Assembly: GCF_015547515.1 (NCBI RefSeq)
Contig: NZ_JADMVE010000001.1
Location: 434,406-498,405, forward strand
Source of the DNA: Eubacterium sp. 1001713B170207_170306_E7
Lineage (GTDB): Bacteria > Bacillota > Clostridia > Eubacteriales > Eubacteriaceae
DNA: 64,000 nt
Reading direction: 5' to 3'
This document shows positions 15,612 to 23,779 of the stretch, piece by piece. Made by a program: the position numbers and the translations under genes. Every line of letters begins with the position of its first letter. The stretch's first letter is position 1. The notes beneath the pieces were generated by a model, which was given only the letters and a program-made list of their open reading frames with translations, did no database searches and was not told the origin of the DNA.

Positions 15612-17426
15612 ATGAAAATGGATGAAAAAAACGTTAACCTGGAAACAATGCCAAAGCCGCCAGCGGAGCAGCCGCCAGAGAAGGCACTGGAGGTGGTGCT
15701 GATCGACGATGATGCAGAGGAGCGCGAACGGTGGAAGGACAAGGCCGGCATCACCCTGGTGCCGCCCAAAAGGCTGACCAGCGAGCCCATCATCGAAGAA
15801 GTGGACGAGAACGGCGAAACCCATTACCGCTACGGCGAGGCAACCGTTGAGGATTTTCCCGCAGAAATCTACTATGAGGGGGAACGGCGGGAGCTTAAAA
15901 AGGAAGAATACGACGAGATGCTCGCAGCCATCCGGCAGGTGCAGGCCAAGGAGGACGGCTTCAGGCCGCTGCGCCCGCTGGAGGAGAACACCACCCTGCC
16001 AAGGTTCCCCATGGAGAACCTGCCCCTGCCGCTTTTAGAGTATTGCAAAAACCTGTCCGAATCCATGGAGATGTCCGCCGATCTGGCCGGAACCGCCATG
16101 CTGGGCACCCTGGCCGCCCTTTTGCACGGACGCTACATCATCAGCCCCGAGCCCGGGTGGGAGGAGCCCCTGTGCCTCTTTATGCTGGGCGTCGCCCGCC
16201 CAGGAGAGGGCAAAAGCCACCTCATGAAGGCCGTCACCAACCCTTTGTTTGAGCATCAGACCCGGCTTTTCAAGGCCTATGCGGACAAGGCCATCACCGT
16301 GGAAGTGCGCCTTGACATCGCCCGCAGCGCCTACGAGGCCCTGCGCAAGGAGTGCGCCAGCCTGAAAGGGGATCAGCAGGAGGCCAAGCTCATTGAGATG
16401 GAGGATAAGCTGCGTGAAATCAAGGCGCTGGAGAAATCCGCGCCGCCCCGGCTGGTGGCCAATGACGTCACCTCCCAGAAGCTGGCCGGCCTGCTCCAGG
16501 AGAATAAGGGACGGATCAGCATCATCTCCGCCGAGGGCGCCGTGTTTTCCAACATCGCGGGCCTTTACGACAGCCAGCCCAATTTCACCAACTACCTCGA
16601 GGCCTACTCCGGGGATACCATCATCGTGGACCGGGTCGGCCGCCCCGGAGAGTATATCAATGATCCCCGCCTGACCATGAACCTCATGGTTCAGCCCGAT
16701 GTGCTGGACCGGGTGGTAAAAAACAAAACCCTGCTGGAAAGAGGCCTGCCGGCCCGTTTCCTGTTCAGTCTGCCGGAGAGCCGGATGGGCAAGCGCAAAA
16801 TCGATGGCGCGCCCAAACTCGACATGGCCGTCAGAAAACGCTATAACGACCTGCTGGAGGAGCTGATTGCCCAGGCAGAGGAGGATACCTGCGAAATCCT
16901 GACCCTGAGCGAGGATGCGGCTGTCCTGTTCAAAGACTTCAGAAAAGCCGCGGATGAACGGAGCGACGGCGATCTTGCCAACCTCAAGGAGTGGACCTCC
17001 AAGCTGCCCGGACAGGTGCTGCGCCTGGCAGGGCTCATGCACGTGGCCACCTACCGCAGCGAGGCCGGCGAAATGCCCGTGGACTATTTTGTGATGAAGG
17101 ACGCCTGCGGCCTGGCCTGGGGCTATTATATCGACCATGCCCGCCACGCCCACCAGATCATGGGGGCGGACAAAAACATGGAAAAGGCCAGAGAACTGCT
17201 CAAGGCCCTTGACCAGAAAAACTGGACAGACTTTACCGCCTACGAAGCCGCCCGCAAGCTGAGCAGCCTCGGCTTTAAAAAGGGTGCGGACGCCGAGGTT
17301 TTCCTGAATATCCTGATCGATTACGGCTATTTGAAAATAGAGCGGGACCAGAGCGGCAAGCGCGTTTTCTACCGGTACAGCGTCAATCCCAAGTGGATCG
17401 CCCAGTCGGAGGACCGCCCCGCCTGA
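15612..17426 (+). CDS. DUF3987 protein, P-loop ATPase related to phage/plasmid replication helicases
   Basis: A 604-residue cytoplasmic protein of the DUF3987 family (YfjI-like), which is found in prophages, satellites and plasmids and resembles primase-associated helicases. A low-complexity acidic N-terminus of about 130 residues (EQPPEKALEVVLIDDDAEE) precedes the domain. The Walker A-like loop GVARPGEGKSH is at residues 193-203, followed by a long charged helix region and the motif IISAEGAVFSNIAG with SIISAEG as the probable Walker B strand; GLPARFLFSLPES is the conserved arginine-containing segment. No primase domain is fused and no other phage gene is adjacent. The gene is enclosed by two long inverted repeats, an unusual arrangement. 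ATG follows AGAGAGGAAAT. Function is inferred from family only. Confidence 0.85.
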   Translation: MKMDEKNVNLETMPKPPAEQPPEKALEVVLIDDDAEERERWKDKAGITLVPPKRLTSEPIIEEVDENGETHYRYGEATVEDFPAEIYYEGERRELKKEEYDEMLAAIRQVQAKEDGFRPLRPLEENTTLPRFPMENLPLPLLEYCKNLSESMEMSADLAGTAMLGTLAALLHGRYIISPEPGWEEPLCLFMLGVARPGEGKSHLMKAVTNPLFEHQTRLFKAYADKAITVEVRLDIARSAYEALRKECASLKGDQQEAKLIEMEDKLREIKALEKSAPPRLVANDVTSQKLAGLLQENKGRISIISAEGAVFSNIAGLYDSQPNFTNYLEAYSGDTIIVDRVGRPGEYINDPRLTMNLMVQPDVLDRVVKNKTLLERGLPARFLFSLPESRMGKRKIDGAPKLDMAVRKRYNDLLEELIAQAEEDTCEILTLSEDAAVLFKDFRKAADERSDGDLANLKEWTSKLPGQVLRLAGLMHVATYRSEAGEMPVDYFVMKDACGLAWGYYIDHARHAHQIMGADKNMEKARELLKALDQKNWTDFTAYEAARKLSSLGFKKGADAEVFLNILIDYGYLKIERDQSGKRVFYRYSVNPKWIAQSEDRPA

Positions 17427-17440
17427 GAACGGCCCCGGCT

Positions 17441-17557
17441 GGGTGCGTTATGGGTGTTATGTGTTTTGAGAGCCCGCAAACCGCCTGCTGATGCGGGTTT
17501 CCGGGGTTTTTCATAACGCAGGGAGCCTGCTGTCAATTTTGCGTTATGAGGTTTTAA
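17441..17557 (-). repeat. Right inverted flank of the DUF3987 gene (CATAACGC array)
   Basis: Inverted counterpart of 15461-15577. Tandem GCGTTATG-GGTGTTATG at 17445-17461, 50 nt, then CATAACGC (17512-17519) and GCGTTATG (17541-17548) with a 21-nt spacer. Both the 50-nt and the 21-nt distances equal those on the left. A CCCGCA/TGCGGG hairpin lies between the parts (about 17472-17497). Confidence 0.9.
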
Positions 17558-17643
17558 CCACCGGAAAGCCATTCAGGCGGCGTTGGTTAAAGCCGCCGCT
17601 TTCGGGTAAATAGGAAAAAACAAAACGAAAAGGAGCATTTACC

Positions 17644-17955
17644 ATGAAGGATCAAAACAACACCCCTGAAAAAGAAGCACGCGAACGCGATGATGAAATA
17701 TTCTTTGGCGCAAAGGTTCACCAGAACCAGCAGGACGCCGATGTCAATACCGAGGAGGACGACGCCTTCCGCTTTGGAGCGCCCGTGACCGCCACCGAGG
17801 CGAAAAAAGCAGAGCAGCGCGAGGAGAAATCCGAGGATGCGCGCGAACGTGAGGACGAAGTGTTCTTCGGCGCAAAGCTCGACCCCGAGCCCGGCGACGA
17901 TGTCAACGCCGAAAAGGACGACCGTTTCCGCTTTGACGCCCCAGACGAAGAATAA
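17644..17955 (+). CDS. Acidic protein made of two tandem repeats, unknown
   Basis: A 103-residue, strongly acidic and charged protein with no hydrophobic core pattern, probably disordered. It consists of two copies of a unit of about 35-38 residues: ARERDDEIFFGAKV...DVNTEEDDAFRFGAP (residues 12-48) and AREREDEVFFGAKL...DVNAEKDDRFRFDAP (residues 65-100), separated by a Lys/Glu-rich linker. The FFGAK and FRFxAP motifs are the only hydrophobic points and could be short binding motifs. A good ribosome site (AAAAGGAG) precedes the ATG. It directly follows the DUF3987 cassette and may belong with it. I know no homologue. Confidence 0.75.
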   Translation: MKDQNNTPEKEARERDDEIFFGAKVHQNQQDADVNTEEDDAFRFGAPVTATEAKKAEQREEKSEDAREREDEVFFGAKLDPEPGDDVNAEKDDRFRFDAPDEE

Positions 17956-17962
17956 GAACCCG

Positions 17963-17999
17963 GCAGAGATGATGCGGCGAAACGCCGTATCATCTCTGC
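17963..17999 (+). terminator. Perfect 17-bp hairpin after the acidic protein gene
   Basis: GCAGAGATGAT (17963-17973) pairs with ATCATCTCTGC (17989-17999) and CGGCG/CGCCG continue the stem (one G-T pair) around an AAA loop. No T run follows, so it may stabilise the mRNA end or be a cruciform rather than a classical terminator. Confidence 0.5.
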
Positions 18000-18025
18000 T
18001 GCTTTATGATGAACAGAACAGCCCG

Positions 18026-18204
18026 GCCCAAACCACGCACGGGCTTTAATCTGTAAAACCACCAGAGAGAAAGCCTTTTTTCACATCTGGATAAAAAGCG
18101 CAGTCCCGGACCCAGATACGTCGAAACGGTGTACCTGCTTTAACCTGAAAGCCATCAGAGACGAAGCCTCAGAACCCGATACGCCCAAACCACGTACCGG
18201 CTTT
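18026..18204 (+). repeat. Three imperfect repeats in the spacer before the hybrid kinase
   Basis: Units at 18026-18077, 18118-18169 and 18181-18204 (the last one partial) share CCCAAACCACG-like, GGCTTTAA, CTG-AAA, CAGAGA and AAGCC blocks in the same order. The dispersed repeat core copy C lies between the first two. The spacer 17956-18347 otherwise holds only the hairpin at 17963 and a weak promoter. Confidence 0.6.
18071..18105 (-). repeat. Dispersed intergenic repeat, copy C
   Basis: On the minus strand GACTGCGCTTTTTATCCAG, then ATGTGAAAAAAGGCTT. In this copy the AAAAGGCTT...TCTCTGGTGG tail follows the core without a spacer; in copies D and E the comparable tail is far downstream. Confidence 0.7.
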
Positions 18205-18347
18205 TTTTATTGCCCTCCGGCCTGAAATGCCGCTTTTTCATTAGAAATTAGTGGTAAAAACGGCACAAATATGGTAAAATATAAACGTTGATTATACTAA
18301 GAAACGCGATAAAAGACGCTCTTTTATGATAAGACGAGAGGGAAGCA

Positions 18348-21300
18348 ATGAAAATAAAAGCCAAAAAAATTATATCCAGATGCCTCGCCGCGCTGCTGGT
18401 TCTGCTGTGCCTCTGCCCGGCCGTGAGCGCCGCCGGACAGAACGAGGCCGGGCAGACCGTGCTGCGGGTGGCCTTTCCTGAGAGCAAGGGCATCAACGAG
18501 ACCTACGAGGACGGCACCCACGGCGGCTGCGTGTACGACTGGCTTCAGGAGATCGCCAAGTACACCGGGTGGAAATACGAGTTTGTCACCGGTGATTCTA
18601 CCGAGCTGCTGGAGGGGTTTGTGGCCGGAGAATACGACCTCATGGGCGGCATGTATAAGGTGGAGGGCGACGCGCAGAACTATAACTATCCCAAATACGT
18701 CATGGGCACCAACAGCGCCCTGCTGATCTACCGCAACGACGACACCACCATCAAGGGCTTTGACAACACCACCCTCAACGGCAAGCGCATCGGCGTGTAC
18801 GATCTGGCCGCCGCCAAGATCGAGCGGCTCCAGAAATACCTGGATTTCAACAATCTCAGCTGTGAGCTGGTGCATTACGACAGCTACAACGCCTACGCAG
18901 ACTGCCTCGAAACCGGCCAGGTTGACCTGATGCTGGGCGGCGAGGTCTACATGAAGGACGGGTACAACGTGGCCGCCAAGTTCGACAGCGAGCCCTATTA
19001 CATCGTGACCGCCAAAGACGAGCCCGCCCTGTGCGACGAGCTCTCAGCCGCCATGGAGGCCATATACGACGCCAACCCCAACTTCGCCAAAGAGGTGTAC
19101 GCACAGTATTTTCCCGACGCCTATGTCAACACCATCAGCTTTACCGAAGAGGAACAGCGCTTTATCGGGCAGAGCGGCCCCATCCGGGTGTCCGTCGTCC
19201 GGGACAAATACCCCCTGCATTATGAAGAAAACGGCACCTATGTGGGCATTATCCCCAGCTGCCTCGAGCTGATCAGCCAGCGCACCGGCCTGTCCTTTGA
19301 ATACGTCTACGGCGACAACTACCAGGAGCTTCTGGACCTTGTGGCAGACGGAAAGGCCGACATGGCCAGCTGGTTTACCAACAGCGACCCCTCCGCCGCC
19401 GGCCTGGGCCTTGTAAGGACCACTGATTTCGCCTCCCTGGATACCGTGACCCTGAGGAACAAGCGCTCCTCCGAGTCCGGAGCCGGCCAGGTCATGGCGC
19501 TGCCGCAGGGCATGGACAACCAGCCCGCCAGCGGACAGGACAGCGTGCGCTACTATGAAAATTACAGCCAGTGCATGGAGGCCGTGGACCGCGGCGAGGC
19601 CGATTATACCAGCATTCCCGCCGCCTTTGTCGAGGATCTGTACGCCAAAAACTACTACCCCAACGTCTACCTCATGGCGGATATGAGCGCGCCCGAAGAG
19701 CTGACCCTGGCCCTGCCGGAGCCCGTCAATGTGCCCTTATACTCCGTGCTCAGCAAGGCCATCAACAGCCTGAGCGACGCAGAGCGGGAGACCATCCGCC
19801 AGCAGAGCAGCCTGTCCATCCACGAGGGCCCCGTGAGCCTGAAATCCGTGGTTTACGGCAGCCCCGTGCTGGTGATCAGCATCTGCGTGGGCATCATCGC
19901 CCTGGCCGCGGCCGTGCTGCTGGTGTTCAATTTCTACCGCACCAAGGAAAAGGTCATGCGCCTCGAGCTTGAAAAAGCCGTGGAGACCAGCAGGGCCAAG
20001 TCCGACTTCCTCTCCCGCATGAGCCACGAAATCCGCACCCCCATGAACGGGATCATGGGCATGGCGGCCATCGCGCGGCAGAACGTGGACGACCGGGAAA
20101 AAACCACCGACTGCCTGGAAAAGGTCGAGTCCTCCTCAAGGCACCTGCTGTCCCTGATCAACGACATTCTGGACATGTCCAAGATCGAGAGCGGCAAGGT
20201 GGAATTCCGGCAGATCCCCTTTAATTTTAAGAGCGTTCTGAACGAAATCTGCGATATCTACTACGGTCAGGCCGAGGAAAAGAACGTGCAGTTCGAGACC
20301 GTGCTCGTGGGCAGCATTGCCGAGTGTCTGACCGGCGATCCCCTGCGCCTCAAGCAGATCGTGGGCAACCTGCTCTCCAACGCCTGCAAGTTCACCCCGG
20401 CCGGCGGCCGGATCGAGCTGCGGGTGTCCGAGATGTCCGCCGACGACGCAGTGATCTGGCTCAGCTTTGAGGTCTCCGACACCGGCTGCGGCATCGCCCG
20501 GGAGAGCATCAGCCATATTTTCGACTCCTTCGAGCAGGCCGACGCTGGCATCAGCGCCAACTACGGCGGTACCGGCCTGGGCCTGTCCATTGTCCGGAGC
20601 TTTGCCTCAGCCATGGGCGGCAGCGTGACCGTGGACAGCGAGGAAGGGCGGGGCAGCGTTTTCCGCGTCCGGCTGCCCTTCGGCAATCCCGGCCAGCCCG
20701 AGCTCTGCTTTAACGGCCAGGGCATGAGCGCCCTGCTGCTGGCGGCCGATCCGGAGGTAAGCGGCCACATCGCCCTGGTGCTCAAAAAGCTGGGAATCCA
20801 GACCGATGCCGCCGCCAGCCTGAAGGAAGCCGAAGCCCTGTCGGCTCAGGGAAAAGCCTATTCACTCTACCTTGTGGACGGCCGGCTTCAGAGCCGTGAG
20901 ATACTGGAATCCATACGCCGCCTGAGGGCGCTGGCAGGGCCCGAAGCCAGGGTTTACCTGCTGACCGCCAGCCGCATGACCGGGCTGAAAAAGGAAGCTG
21001 CCGCCGCCGGCGCGACCGGCGTGATCCTGCGGCCCCTGTTCCCGTCCACAATTGCCGAGGCTCTGAGCGGCGCCGGGACAGGCAGCGGCGGACAGGAGGC
21101 CGAAGAAGCCTGGGATTTCAGCGGATACCGTATCCTGCTGGCAGAGGACAACGAGATCAACCGTGAGATCGCCTGCGAGCTGCTGGGCATCACCGGAGCC
21201 GTGGTGGACACGGCCGAGGACGGCCAGGAGGCCCTGGAAAAATTCGCGGCCTCGGGCATTGGCTGCTACGATCTGGTCCTCATGGACATTCAGATGCCGA

Positions 21301-21506
21301 GAATGGACGGCTACGAGGCCACCCGCCGCATCCGGGGACTGGACCGGCCCGACAGCGCCACAGTGCCTATCTTCGCCATGACCGCCAACGCCTTTACCGA
21401 CGACGTGAACAAAAGCCTGGAGAGCGGAATGAACGACCACATCTCCAAACCCCTGGACGTGAGCCTGCTCTACAGGAAAATAAGGGACATCCTCCAGTCA
21501 GAATAG
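18348..21506 (+). CDS. BvgS-type hybrid sensor histidine kinase with two periplasmic-binding domains
   Basis: A 1052-residue membrane hybrid kinase. A signal peptide (about 1-28, LAALLVLLCLCPAVSAAG) is followed by two solute-binding-protein family 3 (Venus-flytrap) domains (about 38-262 and 268-495), a membrane helix (505-529), HisKA with H560 in RMSHEIRTPMNGIMG, HATPase_c (DTGCGIARESI, GGTGLGLSIV), a degenerate receiver-like domain (about 785-905, single Asp in YLVDGR), and a true receiver with D980 in LVLMDIQMPRMDGYEATRRIR. No Hpt domain is present. It probably senses an amino acid or similar ligand outside the cell. No DNA-binding partner is adjacent; the next regulator at 22013 has its own kinase. 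Confidence 0.93.
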   Translation: MKIKAKKIISRCLAALLVLLCLCPAVSAAGQNEAGQTVLRVAFPESKGINETYEDGTHGGCVYDWLQEIAKYTGWKYEFVTGDSTELLEGFVAGEYDLMGGMYKVEGDAQNYNYPKYVMGTNSALLIYRNDDTTIKGFDNTTLNGKRIGVYDLAAAKIERLQKYLDFNNLSCELVHYDSYNAYADCLETGQVDLMLGGEVYMKDGYNVAAKFDSEPYYIVTAKDEPALCDELSAAMEAIYDANPNFAKEVYAQYFPDAYVNTISFTEEEQRFIGQSGPIRVSVVRDKYPLHYEENGTYVGIIPSCLELISQRTGLSFEYVYGDNYQELLDLVADGKADMASWFTNSDPSAAGLGLVRTTDFASLDTVTLRNKRSSESGAGQVMALPQGMDNQPASGQDSVRYYENYSQCMEAVDRGEADYTSIPAAFVEDLYAKNYYPNVYLMADMSAPEELTLALPEPVNVPLYSVLSKAINSLSDAERETIRQQSSLSIHEGPVSLKSVVYGSPVLVISICVGIIALAAAVLLVFNFYRTKEKVMRLELEKAVETSRAKSDFLSRMSHEIRTPMNGIMGMAAIARQNVDDREKTTDCLEKVESSSRHLLSLINDILDMSKIESGKVEFRQIPFNFKSVLNEICDIYYGQAEEKNVQFETVLVGSIAECLTGDPLRLKQIVGNLLSNACKFTPAGGRIELRVSEMSADDAVIWLSFEVSDTGCGIARESISHIFDSFEQADAGISANYGGTGLGLSIVRSFASAMGGSVTVDSEEGRGSVFRVRLPFGNPGQPELCFNGQGMSALLLAADPEVSGHIALVLKKLGIQTDAAASLKEAEALSAQGKAYSLYLVDGRLQSREILESIRRLRALAGPEARVYLLTASRMTGLKKEAAAAGATGVILRPLFPSTIAEALSGAGTGSGGQEAEEAWDFSGYRILLAEDNEINREIACELLGITGAVVDTAEDGQEALEKFAASGIGCYDLVLMDIQMPRMDGYEATRRIRGLDRPDSATVPIFAMTANAFTDDVNKSLESGMNDHISKPLDVSLLYRKIRDILQSE

Positions 21507-21604
21507 GCAGGGGCAGGGCTGGCGGCCTGTAAGATCAGGCTGTAGACAAACGGTGTCAGCAAGAGATAAAGGGTTAAAAAGCAAGCTTTGAATGGAAAAT
21601 GCAG

Positions 21605-21740
21605 AATGGAGAATTGAGAATTACAGGAGCAAAATGCGTCCGCATTTTGATATGACGCGGCCGCAGGCCGCCATCTCAATGGCTTGAGCCCCGGTGAAAG
21701 CCCACCGGCATGCTCCATTGTCCATTCTCAATTCTCCATT
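21605..21740. mobile_element. MITE-like palindromic element
   Basis: A perfect 17-bp inverted repeat, AATGGAGAATTGAGAAT at 21605-21621 and its complement at 21724-21740, encloses 102 bp with three further perfect hairpins: AAAATGCG/CGCATTTT (21631-21648), GCGGCC/GGCCGC (21657-21671) and CCGGTG/CACCGG (21691-21708). There is no coding capacity that looks real. This organisation is typical of small non-autonomous or folded intergenic elements. It occupies part of the 506-nt spacer 21507-22012. Confidence 0.65.
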
Positions 21741-21793
21741 TGTATTGTCTCAGACATTTACTTTGCATCTCATGAACAATTTTGTAGACACTC

Positions 21794-21821
21794 AGACGCT
21801 GTGCGGACAGCGTCTTTTTTT
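21794..21821 (+). terminator. Intrinsic terminator in the spacer before 22013
   Basis: AGACGCTG (21794-21801) / CAGCGTCT (21808-21815) with a 6-nt loop and seven T. It probably ends the hybrid kinase transcript, from which it is separated by the MITE-like element. Confidence 0.85.
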
Positions 21822-21947
21822 CGTGTGCCGTCAATGTATTTCAGGAAAGCCTTGATTACAGGAGGGTTCGGGAAGAATGCACTAAAGCGACACAGATGTC
21901 GTTTTCTCAAAAAGCCAGGGCAGTGCCGGGAGGCGATGCTTAAATGG

Positions 21948-21976
21948 TTGTCCCGCCCGGGGTTTTAAGGTAAAAT
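21948..21976 (+). promoter_or_regulatory. Promoter of the regulator/kinase/ABC locus
   Basis: TTGTCC (21948-21953), 17-nt spacer, TAAAAT (21971-21976). Confidence 0.6.
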
Positions 21977-22012
21977 GAAATTCTAGATTTCAGTGAGAAC
22001 GGGGGAAAAAAT

Positions 22013-22684
22013 ATGCGCCGAATATTGATCGTAGAGGATGAGCGGGACATTGTGAAGCACCTGAGGGTACTGCTGGAGGAGGAGGGCTTCTCGGTGACCG
22101 GGGCAGCCACCCGGGCCGAGGCTCAGGACGCCCTGGAGCGCCAGCCCTTTGACCTGATCCTCCTGGACCTGATGCTGCCGGACGGCAGCGGCTATGCCCT
22201 GTGCACCGAGATCCGCCGCCGGGAGGACACGCCGTTGATCTTCCTCACCGCCATGGACGACGAGGCCAGCATTGTCACCGGGTTCGACCTTGGGGCCGAC
22301 GACTATATCACCAAGCCCTTTAAGCCCATGGAGCTGGTATCCCGGGTTAAGAACAGCCTCCGGCGGAGCGGCAGGGCCCAGTCCGTCTTTCAGCTCGGCG
22401 GCCTGAGCGTGGACACCGCCGGGGCCGCAGTGCGCCGGGACGGCCAGGAGGTGGTGCTCTCAGCCCTCGAGTACCGACTGCTGCTCACCCTGCTGAACCA
22501 CCGGGGCGAGGTGCTGTCCAGGAGCCGCCTGCTCCAGGAAATATGGGACGCCTCCGGCGATTTTGTCAACGACAATACCCTGACCGTCTACATCAAGCGC
22601 TTGCGGGAGAAGATCGAGGCCGACCCGGCCGATCCGCAGATCATCAAAACCGTCCGGGGCCTGGGCTACAAGGTGGAGGGCTGA
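22013..22684 (+). CDS. OmpR-family response regulator (BceR/VanR-like)
   Basis: A 223-residue response regulator with receiver domain (E8-D9, D52 in LLDLMLPDGSG, TAMDDE, TKPFKP) and a C-terminal winged helix (about 128-222, ending VNDNTLTVYIKRLREKIE and VRGLGYKVEG). It is encoded directly before its kinase (one base between TGA and the next ATG) and upstream of an ABC exporter, the arrangement of antimicrobial-peptide detection modules, so it probably activates the transporter genes. ATG 22013 follows GGGGGAAAAAAT. Confidence 0.92.
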   Translation: MRRILIVEDERDIVKHLRVLLEEEGFSVTGAATRAEAQDALERQPFDLILLDLMLPDGSGYALCTEIRRREDTPLIFLTAMDDEASIVTGFDLGADDYITKPFKPMELVSRVKNSLRRSGRAQSVFQLGGLSVDTAGAAVRRDGQEVVLSALEYRLLLTLLNHRGEVLSRSRLLQEIWDASGDFVNDNTLTVYIKRLREKIEADPADPQIIKTVRGLGYKVEG

Positions 22685-22685
22685 G

Positions 22686-23708
22686 ATGGAGCTGTTTAGA
22701 AATCCCGAAGTGCATAGGCTGGCAGGGCTTTACGGCCTGCTCACCCTTTTAGCGGCGGCTGGCGGCTGGTGGATCAGCCCGCTCTGCGCCCTTTATGTGC
22801 TGGCCGTGTGCGCGGCGGCCGGCATCCTCTTTTACCGTTTTACGGCCAGACGCTACCGCCGCCTGGCTGCCCTGAGCCTGGAGCTGGACCGTATCCTGCA
22901 CGGCGGCGGCGCCCTGTGCGAAATCCCCGACGAGGAGGGCGAGCTGGCCGTGCTGCAGAGCGCGCTCTATAAGATGACCCTGCGCCTGCGGGACCAGGCA
23001 GAGGCTCTGGAGGCTGATAAAACCGCCCTCAGCGCCGCCCTGGCCGATATCTCCCATCAGCTCCGCGTCCCGCTCACCACCCTGGGGCTGCTGGTGCCCC
23101 GGCTGTGCAGTGCGGACACCGGGTACGACAGCCGCTGCCGCCTGGCCGGAGAGGCCGGCAGCCTGCTGGGCCGTATCCAGTGGCTCATCGACGCCCTGCT
23201 CAAGCTGTCCCGACTGGAGGCCGGAACCGTGGGCTTTAAGCAAGAGCCCGTGTCCGTCTCCGAGCTGATCGCCAGCGCCGCCGCCCCGCTGGAGATCCCC
23301 ATGGAGCTGAGGGAACAGACCCTTTGTGTCGCAGTGGATGAGACCCTGAGCTTCGCAGGGGATTTTTACTGGTCGGTGGAGGCGGTTGGCAATATCCTGA
23401 AAAACTGTATGGAGCACGCCCCCCGGGGCGGCCGGATTACCGTGACCGCCCAGGAAAGCCCCATGGCCACCGAGATTCTCATCGCCGACAACGGGCCCGG
23501 CATCGCGCCGGAGGACAGGCCGCACCTGTTTGAGCGTTTTTATAAGGGAAAGGATTCCGCGGGAGACAGCGCCGGCATCGGCCTTGCCCTGTCCCAGACC
23601 ATTTTCAGCCGCCAGAACGGCAGTATAACGGCTGAGAGCCCCGAAGGCGGCGGAGCCCTGTTCCGGATCAAAATCTACAAAGGCTGGGCAGACAGCCCCC
23701 AAAAGTGA
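22686..23708 (+). CDS. Sensor histidine kinase with short membrane sensor
   Basis: A 340-residue kinase with two close membrane helices (about 12-30 and 33-52) and no extracellular domain, as in intramembrane-sensing kinases that read the state of a partner transporter. A HAMP-like linker leads to H124 in DISHQLRVPLTTL and an HATPase_c domain (ADNGPGIAPEDRPHLFERFYKG, SAGIGLALSQTIF). The residue four after the histidine, normally Thr or Asn and needed for phosphatase activity, is Val, and Glu after His is Gln (the latter is common in this subfamily). It pairs with the preceding regulator and likely with the ABC permease at 25187. Confidence 0.9.
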   Translation: MELFRNPEVHRLAGLYGLLTLLAAAGGWWISPLCALYVLAVCAAAGILFYRFTARRYRRLAALSLELDRILHGGGALCEIPDEEGELAVLQSALYKMTLRLRDQAEALEADKTALSAALADISHQLRVPLTTLGLLVPRLCSADTGYDSRCRLAGEAGSLLGRIQWLIDALLKLSRLEAGTVGFKQEPVSVSELIASAAAPLEIPMELREQTLCVAVDETLSFAGDFYWSVEAVGNILKNCMEHAPRGGRITVTAQESPMATEILIADNGPGIAPEDRPHLFERFYKGKDSAGDSAGIGLALSQTIFSRQNGSITAESPEGGGALFRIKIYKGWADSPQK

Positions 23709-23779
23709 CAATTCTGTCACGAACGGGTCACGGCCATGTCACCGGACTTGTGCTATGCTAAAGAAGCGGAGAGTGAAAT

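Noticed and set aside
21684-21968. Reading frame of 94 codons before the regulator at 22013
   Set aside because: It starts inside the MITE-like element, runs across a terminator and the promoter region, and has no ribosome site or recognisable product.
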